Shown: piece after piece, positions 9,114 through 16,662 of the stretch
Numbering within the stretch: the stretch's first letter is position 1
How the letters are laid out: each line of letters starts with the position of its first letter
Assembly (NCBI GenBank): GCA_036675815.1
Contig: JAKFEE010000008.1
Span: 1-64,000 of the forward strand
DNA from: JAKFEE01 sp036675815
GTDB taxonomy: Bacteria; Pseudomonadota; Alphaproteobacteria; Rhodospirillales; Magnetospirillaceae
Reading direction: 5' to 3'
DNA length: 64,000 nucleotides
Program-made: the position numbers and the translations under genes
Notes under the pieces: generated by a model
Databases searched by the model: none
The model's input: the letters and a program-made list of their open reading frames with translations, nothing else
Told to the model about the DNA's origin: nothing

Positions 9114-10034
9114 CTAATCCGGCGGCGCCAGCGGCTGCACCACATCCGGCAAGTGCTCGCGCACCAGCGCGGCGAACAGGCGGAATTCGTCGGCCCGCGT
9201 GGTGGTGCGCCGCCACACCAAAGCGATGCGGCGCCCCGGCACCGGAGCGGCGAAGGGGCGCACCGCCAACTGGTCGTCCTCGAAAGCCTCCTCCTTGACG
9301 TAGAGCGCCGGCAGCAGCGTGGCGCCCAGGCCGGTAGCGGCCATCTGGCGCAAGGAGTCGAGACTGGTGGCGCGGAAATCGGTTTCCTCCTCGGCACCGG
9401 CACTTTCGGCCAAGGCCAGGGCCTGCTCGCGCAGGCAGTGGCCTTGTTCGAGCAGAAGCAGCTGCTCGCCGGCGAGATCGTCGGTCGACAGCCGCGACGC
9501 GCTGGCAAGGCGGTGGCCCAAAGGCATGGCCAGCCAGAATGGCTCGAAGAACAGCGGCAGACTCACCAGCGCCTCCTCGCGCCGGGGCCACGAGACCAAC
9601 AGCAGGTCCAACTCGCCATGTTGGAGCTCGACCAGCAGGCGATTCGCCGGTTCCTCGCGCAAGTACAGGCGCAGGTCGGGATATCGGCTGCGCAGGGCCG
9701 GCAGGATGTGGGGCAGCAGATACGACCCGAGGGTCGGCAGCACGCCGAGGCGCAGCATGCCAACCAGCGGCTGGTCGCGCCGGCGCGTCAACTCGCGCAG
9801 TTCCTCGACATCGCGTAGGATGCGCTTGGCGCGCTCGGCGACGTCGCGCCCCATCGGGGTCATCAGCACACGCCGGCGCGAGCGCTCGACAAGAACGGTG
9901 CCCAGCGCCGCCTCGAGCTGGGCGACCTGCGCCGACAGCGCCGGCTGGGTGATGTGGCAGCGCTCGGCGGCGCGGCCGAAATGCAAGGTGTCGGACAGGG
10001 CGGCGATGGAGCGCAGCTGCTTCAGGCTGATCAT
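9114..10034 (-). CDS. oxyR: OxyR-like LysR regulator with one redox cysteine
   Basis: A 306-residue LysR-type regulator very like OxyR: LKQLRSIAALSDTLHFGRAAE in the N-terminal helix-turn-helix and the peroxide-site signature LLLEQGHCLREQALAL. Cys200 matches the peroxidatic Cys199 of E. coli OxyR. The resolving Cys208 position is Ala209 here, and the only other Cys (Cys26) lies in the DNA-binding domain. So the usual intramolecular disulphide cannot form. It diverges from the rpoH-like gene. Firm as OxyR subfamily; mode of sensing open. Confidence 0.88.
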   Translation of the reverse strand: MISLKQLRSIAALSDTLHFGRAAERCHITQPALSAQVAQLEAALGTVLVERSRRRVLMTPMGRDVAERAKRILRDVEELRELTRRRDQPLVGMLRLGVLPTLGSYLLPHILPALRSRYPDLRLYLREEPANRLLVELQHGELDLLLVSWPRREEALVSLPLFFEPFWLAMPLGHRLASASRLSTDDLAGEQLLLLEQGHCLREQALALAESAGAEEETDFRATSLDSLRQMAATGLGATLLPALYVKEEAFEDDQLAVRPFAAPVPGRRIALVWRRTTTRADEFRLFAALVREHLPDVVQPLAPPD

Positions 10035-10042
10035 GGCTCAGT

Positions 10043-10059
10043 GATAACATATCCTTATC
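10043..10059. promoter_or_regulatory. Candidate OxyR/LysR operator
   Basis: A perfect inverted repeat, GATAA-N7-TTATC, with a T-N11-A core of the LysR type lies 8 bp before the oxyR start codon in the oxyR/rpoH divergent region. It fits an autoregulatory site and could also act on the sigma-factor gene. Sequence-only prediction. Confidence 0.4.
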
Positions 10060-10156
10060 TTTAACCTAAGAATTATCCATTGGACCTATGATGATCAGGC
10101 CATCATCCTCACTGTCACCGACGGCTTGGCCGTCGCCGTGAACAGGAGGACACAAG

Positions 10157-11008
10157 ATGCAGACCTCGCCCAATGCCGCCGTTTCCGCCTATGTCGCCCA
10201 GGCGCGGCGGATTCCGGTGCTGGCGGCCGAGGAAGAGGCCGACCTGGCCCGCGCCTGGCGTGATCACGGCGACCACGCCGCGGCACGCAAGCTGGTCGAG
10301 AGCCATCTTCGGCTGGTGGTGCGCGTCGCCTATGGCCTGCGCGGCTATGGGGTGCCGCTGGCCGACATGATCGCCGAGGGCAATCTTGGCCTGGTGCAGG
10401 CGCTGCGCCGCTTCGACCCCGATCGCGGCCTGCGCTTCGCCACCTACGCGGTGTGGTGGGTGCGTGCCGCCATGCTGGAGGCGGCGATGCAACAGGCGAC
10501 GCCGGTGAAGGTGGCCTTGACCGCCGAGCGCAAGCGCATCTTCTTCAAGCTGCGCACCTTGACCGCGCGGCTCAAGCCGGGCGGCGGCTGGCTGTCGCAT
10601 GACGAGGCCGGCGCCATCGCCCGCGACCTGTCGGTGCGGCGCGAACACATCAGCGAGATGGAGGCGCTGCTGGCGCCCGATTACTCGCTCGACGCGCCGC
10701 GGCAGCCCGGTTCCGCCGCCACCTGGCAGGAAACCCTGCCCGACGAGCGCCCCGACCCTGAGAGCGACTTCGCCGCGCGCGAGGAAAGCGAGCAGCGGCG
10801 CCAGTTGCTGGCCCAGGCGTGGAAGACGCTGAGCGAGCGCGAGCAGACCATCGTTGCCGACCGCTGCCTGCGCGACAAGCCGCTGCGCCTCGAGGACCTG
10901 GCCCAGCGCTATGGCATCTCGCGCGAGCGCGTGCGCCAGATCGAGGCCTCGGCCATCAAGAAACTGCGCAAGCTGATCGGCGGCGATCTGGTGCAGCAGG
11001 GCGCATGA
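10157..11008 (+). CDS. rpoH: RNA polymerase sigma factor, RpoH (sigma-32) family
   Basis: A 283-residue group 3-like sigma factor: region 2 with DMIAEGNLGLVQALRRFDP and the melting motif FATYAVWWVRAAM, an RpoH-box-like ERKRIFFKLRTL segment after region 2.4, and region 4 ending in YGISRERVRQIEASAIKKLR. It directs transcription of heat or oxidative stress genes. Alphaproteobacteria often have two or more RpoH copies, so this may be the RpoH2-type paralogue. Its position opposite oxyR suggests a link to oxidative stress, which is inference. AGGAGG lies 7 nt before the ATG. Confidence 0.88.
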   Translation: MQTSPNAAVSAYVAQARRIPVLAAEEEADLARAWRDHGDHAAARKLVESHLRLVVRVAYGLRGYGVPLADMIAEGNLGLVQALRRFDPDRGLRFATYAVWWVRAAMLEAAMQQATPVKVALTAERKRIFFKLRTLTARLKPGGGWLSHDEAGAIARDLSVRREHISEMEALLAPDYSLDAPRQPGSAATWQETLPDERPDPESDFAAREESEQRRQLLAQAWKTLSEREQTIVADRCLRDKPLRLEDLAQRYGISRERVRQIEASAIKKLRKLIGGDLVQQGA

Positions 11009-11013
11009 TGCGT

Positions 11014-11040
11014 GGCGGTCGCGCCTTAGGCGCGACCGCC
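11014..11040. terminator. Perfect 12-bp hairpin at the convergent rpoH/DUF2267 ends
   Basis: GGCGGTCGCGCC is followed by a TTA loop and its exact complement. There is no T-run, so Rho independence is doubtful, but the position 5 bp after the rpoH stop suggests a bidirectional terminator. The loop is the TAA stop codon of the decayed minus-strand gene. Confidence 0.55.
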
Positions 11041-11421
11041 GGCCCCGGGCCACAGCCGGCGGATGTCCTCGGGCAGCGCCGCGCAACGTCGTCGCATGTC
11101 GCGTCCCTGACGTCGACCGCGCGGATGTCGTGCAACTCGTCGCGCACCCTTTGCAGGAACTCACCCTGGCTGCCCAGCCCCGAGGGCTGGCGGGCTGGCT
11201 TCCAGCCGTCGTAATAGATGCCGCGGACCAGGACCGGGCAGTTGGTCGCCCGGCTCGGCGGCCTCCTCGACCGGCAGCCGGTCCCTGAGGGCGTGCAGCA
11301 CGGCGCGCAGCGCCCGATAGGCCACCTGGCGGTCGGCCCCCACCGCCGCCTCGACGTCCTGCAGCCATTCGTTGGTGGTCTGCACCGTGGTGTCGAACAA
11401 CGCCAATCCCAGCCTGCTCAT
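11026..11421 (-). pseudogene. Broken DUF2267 gene
   Basis: The gene starts like a normal DUF2267 protein (LGLALFDTTVQTTNEWLQDVE, LHALRDRLPVEEAA) after a strong GAGGAGG box. One extra base near 11232-11233 then shifts the frame: the expected LVRGIYYDGWKPA...EFLQRVRDEL follows only in the next frame, while the original frame stops at 11161. The family C-terminus (AALPEDIRRLWPGA, stop at 11026) returns in the first frame, and about 20 residues that normally lie between (the VRAVFRVL helix region) are missing. So there is an insertion plus a deletion. Function of DUF2267 is unknown. Sequencing error could explain the first shift but not the missing segment. Confidence 0.75.
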
Positions 11422-11440
11422 CGCTGCCTCCTCATGGGCG

Positions 11441-11803
11441 TCAATGGCGCTCGTAGATGCCGACCAGCGCCGCCAGGCGGAAATGGTAATGATGGACTCC
11501 GTGGCCCCGGGGCGGCTCCGGCCCGTCCCAATCGCGCCGGCCAAAGTCGTTGACGGCCCGACCCAGCGCCGCGCCGGCACCTTCCGGCAACTCCTGGCGA
11601 TCGCCGCCGATGCCATAGACGCCCCAGTGGCGGAATGTGCCCCGCGGCGCGTCGGGATCCTCGACGATCAGCGCATAGCTGCGGGTGCCCGCAGGCGGGT
11701 TCTCCCACTGCAGCGGCGGCGCCATGTTGGCGCCCTCGTGGCTGTATTTCCTGGGAATCGGCGAGCCGTCGGCAAAGGCCGGGCTCCGCAACAGAAAATT
11801 CAT
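11441..11803 (-). CDS. YbhB/YbcL (PEBP) family protein with internal deletion
   Basis: A 120-residue phosphatidylethanolamine-binding-like protein: SPAFADGSPIP, DPDAPRGTFRHW and the ligand-pocket HHYHFRLAAL. In usual bacterial YbhB proteins (about 150-160 residues) this strand is followed by some 30 residues including a helix before the closing LVGIYER. Here RLAAL joins directly to VGIYERH and stops, so the helix is deleted in frame. Fold and function may be impaired. It lies 19 nt before the broken DUF2267 gene in the same direction. Confidence 0.8.
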   Translation of the reverse strand: MNFLLRSPAFADGSPIPRKYSHEGANMAPPLQWENPPAGTRSYALIVEDPDAPRGTFRHWGVYGIGGDRQELPEGAGAALGRAVNDFGRRDWDGPEPPRGHGVHHYHFRLAALVGIYERH

Positions 11804-12039
11804 GCTCCTCGCTTCCGCACGGACGGCGGGCTGCGGCCGCCTTCAATCGCACGCCCTGCCCTGTGCGGGTCCCAGTCTTTGATCTGGCATGGCGCCGATC
11901 GCGATGAAGGGCTTTCCCCGAGCGCAGGGGAAGGCACCCCGACGACGAGGAGAGATGGCGAGGACGCTGGCTGGGGAGGCTGGCGGCATGGAGACGGCTC
12001 CAGGGCCGGCGCTCTGGGTTGCTGCCCGCCGATGCGTTG

Positions 12040-13953
12040 TCAGATCTCGATCTGCTCGCCCAGCTCGACGACGCGGTTGGCCGGCAGGTGGAAGAACTCC
12101 ATGGCCGAGGCGGCGCTGCGCGACATCCAGGCGAACAGCGTCTCGCGCCACATGGACATCCCCGGCGTGCGGCTCGGAATTAGGGTCTCGCGACCAAGGA
12201 AGTAGGAGATGGTCATCGGCTCGTAAAAAAAGCCCAGGTCCTCGGTGCGGGCGTTGGCCAAGGCACGGGGCACATTGGGGTCTTGCATGTAGCCATAGCG
12301 GAGGATGACACGGTGGAAACCGTCGCGCAGCACACGCGCCTCGACCCGCTGCTCCGACGACACGAACGGCCTCTCCTCGACCTTCACCGTCAGCAGCACC
12401 ACACGCTCATGCAGCACCTTGTTGTGCTTGAGATTGTGCAGAAGCGCCGCCGGCACGCCGTCCGACGCCGTGAGGAACACCGCCGTGCCGGCGACGCGCG
12501 CGGCGCGGTCGGAGAGGGAGGCGAGGAACGCATCGATGGGCAAGGTCGCATCGCTCTGACGCGCTGCGACGATCTGGCGCCCACGCTTCCAGGTCGTCAG
12601 CAACACGAACACGCCGACGCCGATCGCCAGCGGGAACCAGCCGCCATGGGGAATCTTGGTCGCGTTGGCGAGAAAGAACGCCGCGTCGATGAGGCCAAAG
12701 ACGGCGATCAGCGCAATCATGCGCCACCCGCGCCAGTTCCAGATCAACACCATGACCAGGGCCACCAGAACGGTATCGATCAGCATGGTCCCGGTTACCG
12801 CGATCCCGTAGGCGGAGGCGAGATTGCTGGAACTACCGAAGCCGAGCACCAGGGCGATCACGAACACCGCCAGGCTCCAATTCATGAACGGGCTGTAAAT
12901 CTGCCCGATTTCCTTTTCCGAGGTGTGAATGATGCTCATGCGCGGCAGATAGCCGAGCTGAATCGCTTGGCGCGTCACCGAGAACGCACCCGAGATCACG
13001 GCCTGCGAGGCGATCACCGTGGCGCAGGTGGCAAGCGCCAGCATGGGGAAGCCCGCCCACGACGGTGCCAGGTTGAAGAACGGATTGGCCACTGCCTCCG
13101 GCCGGGTCAACAGCAGCGCCCCCTGGCCGAAATAGTTCAACAGGAGCGCCGGCAGCACCAGCCCATACCATGCGACGCGGATCGGCCCACGACCGAAATG
13201 CCCCATGTCGGTGTAGAGGGCTTCGGCGCCGGTGACGGCCAGCACCACCGAGCCGAGGGCAAGAAAGGCGGTCACGCCGTCATGCACGAAGAACATCACC
13301 GCGTGGTGCGGGCTCAGCGCCCACAGCACCTCCGGCATCAGCATCAGGTTTCGCGCACCGAGCAGTGCCAGGACGGAGAACCACAGAATCATCACCGGCC
13401 CAAACAGCACCCCCACGGCGGCCGAGCCATGGCGCTGGATCATGAACAAGCCGAGCAGGATGGCGATGGTGATCGGCACGATCCACCGCTCGAGCTGCGG
13501 CGCCACCACCTGCAGGCCCTCGACCGCCGACAGCACCGAGATGGCGGGGGTGATCATGCTGTCGCCGTAGAACAGGGCACCGGCGAAGATGGCGAGTGAG
13601 CCGACCAGTGTCACCAGCTGCGGCCGCTTCGCCGTGGCCTGGCCGAGGAGCGCCAGAAGCGACAGGGTGCCGCCCTCGCCGCGATTGTCGGCGCGCATCA
13701 TCACCAAGACGTATTTGACGGAGACGACGAGAGTCACCGACCAGAAGATGAGGGAAAGCACGCCCAGCACATGGGGGCGGTCGAGCGGCAGCGGATGCGG
13801 CCCGGCAAACGTCTCCTTCATCGTGTAGAGAGGGCTGGTGCCGATGTCGCCGAATACCACGCCCACGGCGGAAATCAACAAGGCGACTGCCGAATGGCGT
13901 GGTGCCGAGCTTACATTGGGCGACGTCATCGTTGCATCCAGGGTTGCTTCCAC
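12040..13953 (-). CDS. kup: Potassium uptake protein Kup
   Basis: A 637-residue KUP/HAK/KT potassium transporter. The N-terminal signature VVFGDIGTSPLYTMKETF is followed by about 12 transmembrane helices (to about residue 470) and a hydrophilic C-terminal domain ending in LGEQIEI. Imports K+ by proton symport at the inner membrane. The given start is GTG; an ATG eight codons downstream, giving MTSPNVSS, is equally plausible because neither has a strong ribosome binding site. About 235 bp without a gene separates it from the YbhB-like gene. Confidence 0.95.
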   Translation of the reverse strand: MEATLDATMTSPNVSSAPRHSAVALLISAVGVVFGDIGTSPLYTMKETFAGPHPLPLDRPHVLGVLSLIFWSVTLVVSVKYVLVMMRADNRGEGGTLSLLALLGQATAKRPQLVTLVGSLAIFAGALFYGDSMITPAISVLSAVEGLQVVAPQLERWIVPITIAILLGLFMIQRHGSAAVGVLFGPVMILWFSVLALLGARNLMLMPEVLWALSPHHAVMFFVHDGVTAFLALGSVVLAVTGAEALYTDMGHFGRGPIRVAWYGLVLPALLLNYFGQGALLLTRPEAVANPFFNLAPSWAGFPMLALATCATVIASQAVISGAFSVTRQAIQLGYLPRMSIIHTSEKEIGQIYSPFMNWSLAVFVIALVLGFGSSSNLASAYGIAVTGTMLIDTVLVALVMVLIWNWRGWRMIALIAVFGLIDAAFFLANATKIPHGGWFPLAIGVGVFVLLTTWKRGRQIVAARQSDATLPIDAFLASLSDRAARVAGTAVFLTASDGVPAALLHNLKHNKVLHERVVLLTVKVEERPFVSSEQRVEARVLRDGFHRVILRYGYMQDPNVPRALANARTEDLGFFYEPMTISYFLGRETLIPSRTPGMSMWRETLFAWMSRSAASAMEFFHLPANRVVELGEQIEI

Positions 13954-14161
13954 GTGTCGCGGTTACGCCGATGACGTCCACCAGTCAACCATGCTCGATC
14001 CGAACCAACGCAACGCCCTCGCCTGTTTGCGGCACCACGTCATGCCTCCGGACAGGCCATGAACGCGTGTCTGCATGCAGTGTTGCATCGCCTGGCGGGA
14101 GCTGCGGGGAAATTGACGAACGCAGGCTTTCGTGAGAGCGGGGATGCCATATCTGATACGG

Positions 14162-14183
14162 AAAAAACCCCGCATCAGCAGGG
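14162..14183 (-). terminator. Intrinsic terminator of tRNA-Gln
   Basis: On the minus strand CCCTGC-TGAT-GCGGGG forms a six-pair stem (one G-U) with a tetraloop, followed directly by six T. It lies about 30 nt downstream of the tRNA 3' end. Confidence 0.8.
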
Positions 14184-14211
14184 CTCGAAACTTGCTTCGC
14201 CTAAAAAATGA

Positions 14212-14285
14212 TGGCTGGGGGACTAGGATTCGAACCTAGGCTGGCGGAGTCAGAGTCCGCTGTCCTACCGCTAGACGATCCCCCA
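14212..14285 (-). tRNA. tRNA-Gln (anticodon CTG)
   Basis: Complete cloverleaf on the minus strand. The acceptor stem is TGGGGGA with TCCCCCA, a starting U1 typical of bacterial tRNA-Gln. The anticodon arm is GCGGA-CTCTGAC-TCCGC with anticodon CTG reading CAG, and the T arm is CTAGG-TTCGAAT-CCTAG. The discriminator is G and CCA is encoded. A terminator follows. Confidence 0.97.
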
Positions 14286-14377
14286 GCAGAGGCAGGTCGC
14301 TTATGTAATCGGTCGCCTCGGCCCTGTCAACAGCCTCGCGATCGCCCTGCGATGGACCCTGGCCGCGGCGGCCACCC

Positions 14378-14944
14378 TCAGTTTTGCTCCAGTTCGACGT
14401 CCCAGTACAGGAAGTCACGCCAGCTCTCGTGCAGGTAGTTGGGCGGGAAGGCGCGGCCGTGGTCCTGCAGCTCCCAGGTGCTCGGCTGATACGGCGGCAC
14501 CAGCGGGAGCATGCCGCAGTCCTTGGGCAAACGGCTGCCCTTCAGCAGGTTGCACGGGGCGCAGGCGGCGACGACGTTCTGCCAGGTGGTGCGGCCGCCG
14601 CGGGCGCGCGGGATGACATGGTCGAAGGTGAGGTCATGCGACGAGAGCTGGTCGCCGCAGTACTGGCAGGAGAAGCGGTCGCGCAGGAACACGTTGAAAC
14701 GGGTGAAGGCGGGGCGGCGGGCGGCGGGAATGTAGTCCTTGAGCGAGATGACGCTGGGCAGCGCCATTTCCCAGCGCGGCGAGCGGACGATGCGGTCGTA
14801 GACGGCAACGACGTTGACGCGCTCGGAGACGACCGCCTTCACCGCCTCCTGCCAGGACCACAGCGACAGGGGGAAGTAGCTCAGCGGCCGGAAATCTGCG
14901 TTCAGCACCAGGGCCGGACAGCCTTCGAGTGCCAGAGACGTCAT
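14378..14944 (-). CDS. HNH endonuclease family protein
   Basis: A 188-residue protein with a zinc-supported HNH domain: CQYCGDQ, then LTFDHVIPRARGG (His-containing beta strand) and NVVAACAPCNLLKG. The N-terminal part, VLNADFRPLSYFPLSLWSWQEAV, is typical of the widespread chromosomal HNH family in alphaproteobacteria. No restriction-modification genes lie nearby. The role is unknown, perhaps DNA repair or processing. The ATG has GAGG 7 nt upstream. Confidence 0.88.
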   Translation of the reverse strand: MTSLALEGCPALVLNADFRPLSYFPLSLWSWQEAVKAVVSERVNVVAVYDRIVRSPRWEMALPSVISLKDYIPAARRPAFTRFNVFLRDRFSCQYCGDQLSSHDLTFDHVIPRARGGRTTWQNVVAACAPCNLLKGSRLPKDCGMLPLVPPYQPSTWELQDHGRAFPPNYLHESWRDFLYWDVELEQN

Positions 14945-15037
14945 CCATGACCTCGCTTTCGCGCGTCTGGCCGTCATATATAGACGAATGGCGTGCGAGG
15001 CTCAGCAGGAAATTCTTGAACCGTGCGAAAAAGCGGC

Positions 15038-15697
15038 TCACAGGGTCGGCCGCATTACCTCGGCGAGGAAGCGGATGCCGCGCTCGATGCCGGTGTCGTC
15101 GATGCCGTGGCCGAGATGCGGAATGGCCTGGCTTTGCACCCTCACCCCCACTCCCTCCAGCGCCTGCACCGCCAGGCGCAGGTAGTCCACCGGCACCACC
15201 TCGTCGGCCTCGCCATGGATCATCAGCACCGGCGGATAGCAGGCGATCTCGGCATCCAGACTCTCGGCAGCGACCAAGGCGCCCGAATAGCCGAGGATGC
15301 CGGCGCACGGCCGCACGCGCCGCAAGCCGACGTGGAGCGCCATCATCGTGCCTTGCGAGAAACCGACCAGGGCCAGGTCCTCGTCATCGAGATTGCGCTG
15401 GCGCAGTTCGGCATCGAGGAAGGCATCGAGGATCGGCGCGGCGATGCGTACGCCGTTGGCAACGGCATGCGGGCTGCGGTCCATCAGGCTGAACCACTGG
15501 TGACCGAACGGCGCCATGTCATAGTGGAACGGCGCATGCGGCGCCACGAACTCGGCATCGGGCAGGGCCCGCGCCAGGATCGGCGCCAGCGCGATCAGGT
15601 CGTCGCCATCGGCGCCGACGCCGTGCAGCAGCACCACCAGCTGGCGCGGCTTGCGGCCGGACAGCGGCGGATGCGTCGGCCCGGAAAGGGTGGCCAT
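15038..15697 (-). CDS. Alpha/beta hydrolase, phospholipase/carboxylesterase family
   Basis: A 219-residue cytoplasmic serine hydrolase of the carboxylesterase/acyl-protein-thioesterase type. The oxyanion region is LVVLLHGVGADGDDL, the nucleophile elbow GFSQGT, with Asp in HGEADEVVP and His in PHLGHGI. It probably acts on short-chain esters or lysophospholipids; the true substrate is unknown. Divergent from gluQRS, 77 bp apart. The start is the ATG giving MATLSGPTH; an upstream ATG adds six residues. Confidence 0.87.
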   Translation of the reverse strand: MATLSGPTHPPLSGRKPRQLVVLLHGVGADGDDLIALAPILARALPDAEFVAPHAPFHYDMAPFGHQWFSLMDRSPHAVANGVRIAAPILDAFLDAELRQRNLDDEDLALVGFSQGTMMALHVGLRRVRPCAGILGYSGALVAAESLDAEIACYPPVLMIHGEADEVVPVDYLRLAVQALEGVGVRVQSQAIPHLGHGIDDTGIERGIRFLAEVMRPTL

Positions 15698-15774
15698 GCG
15701 TCTTCTCCTCGTCATCGGAGACTTAAGCCCGCTCGGCGGCGACCGCAGCCCGTATTTGGTGGTATCTTGCCGCC

Positions 15775-16656
15775 ATGACCGCCCCCGCCCCGCCCTCTGC
15801 GCCGCGCGGCGCCGCCGCGACGGTGACGCGCTTCGCCCCCAGCCCCAGCGGCCATCTGCACCTCGGCCATGCCCATTCGGCGCTGTTCGGCCACGCCGAG
15901 GCGCGGCGGACCGACGGCGCGTTCCTGCTGCGCATCGAGGACATCGACGCCGGGCGCTGCCGGCCCGAATTCACCGCCGCCATCATCGAGGATCTGGCCT
16001 GGCTGGGCGTCGTTTGGGACGGCCCCGTGCGCATCCAGTCGGCCCATACCGACGAGCACGCCCGCGCCCTGCGGGCGCTCGACGCCCAGGGCCTGCTGTA
16101 CCCCTGCTTCTGCACCCGCCGCGACATCGCCGAAGAGGTGGCGCGCGCCGGGGTGGCTCCTCATGGCCCCGACGGCGCCATCTATCCCGGAAGCTGCCGC
16201 GGCCTATCCCGGGCCGAGCGTGAACGCCGCCACGCCGCCGGCCGGCCCTATGCGCTGCGCCTCGACATCAGCCGCGCCATCGCACGGGCCGGAGCACTGA
16301 CCTGGCGCGACCGCCGCCGTGGGCTGGTCACCGCCACGGCCGAGGTGTTCGGCGACGTCGTGTTGGCACGCAAGGATACGCCCACCAGCTATCACCTCGC
16401 CGTCACCGTCGATGACCATACTCAGGGCGTGACACTGGTGACTCGCGGTGAGGACCTGTTCGAAGCGACGCACATCCATCGCCTGCTGCAGGCCCTGCTC
16501 GGCTTCGACACGCCGGAGTATCACCATCATCCGCTGCTCACCGACGAGCACGGCCGGCGCCTGGCCAAGCGCGATCGCGCCCTGACCCTGCGGGCGTTGC
16601 GGGCCGCCGGCCTGTCGGCGGCCGAGGTGCGGGTGATGGCCGGCTTTGCCGCCTGA
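15775..16656 (+). CDS. gluQ: Glutamyl-Q tRNA(Asp) synthetase
   Basis: A 293-residue GluRS paralogue lacking the anticodon-binding domain. It attaches glutamate to the queuosine of tRNA-Asp. The class I motifs are HLHLGH (27-32) in APSPSGHLHLGH and a KMSKS-like LAKRD (263-267). A zinc-binding region, CFCTRRD with SCRGL, is present. Length is normal for GluQRS and too short for a discriminating GluRS. Confidence 0.93.
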   Translation: MTAPAPPSAPRGAAATVTRFAPSPSGHLHLGHAHSALFGHAEARRTDGAFLLRIEDIDAGRCRPEFTAAIIEDLAWLGVVWDGPVRIQSAHTDEHARALRALDAQGLLYPCFCTRRDIAEEVARAGVAPHGPDGAIYPGSCRGLSRAERERRHAAGRPYALRLDISRAIARAGALTWRDRRRGLVTATAEVFGDVVLARKDTPTSYHLAVTVDDHTQGVTLVTRGEDLFEATHIHRLLQALLGFDTPEYHHHPLLTDEHGRRLAKRDRALTLRALRAAGLSAAEVRVMAGFAA

Positions 16657-16662
16657 CGGCGC

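Noticed and set aside
13954..14211. A 70-codon frame between kup and tRNA-Gln on the minus strand.
   Set aside because: It contains the tRNA terminator, lacks a ribosome binding site and resembles no protein.
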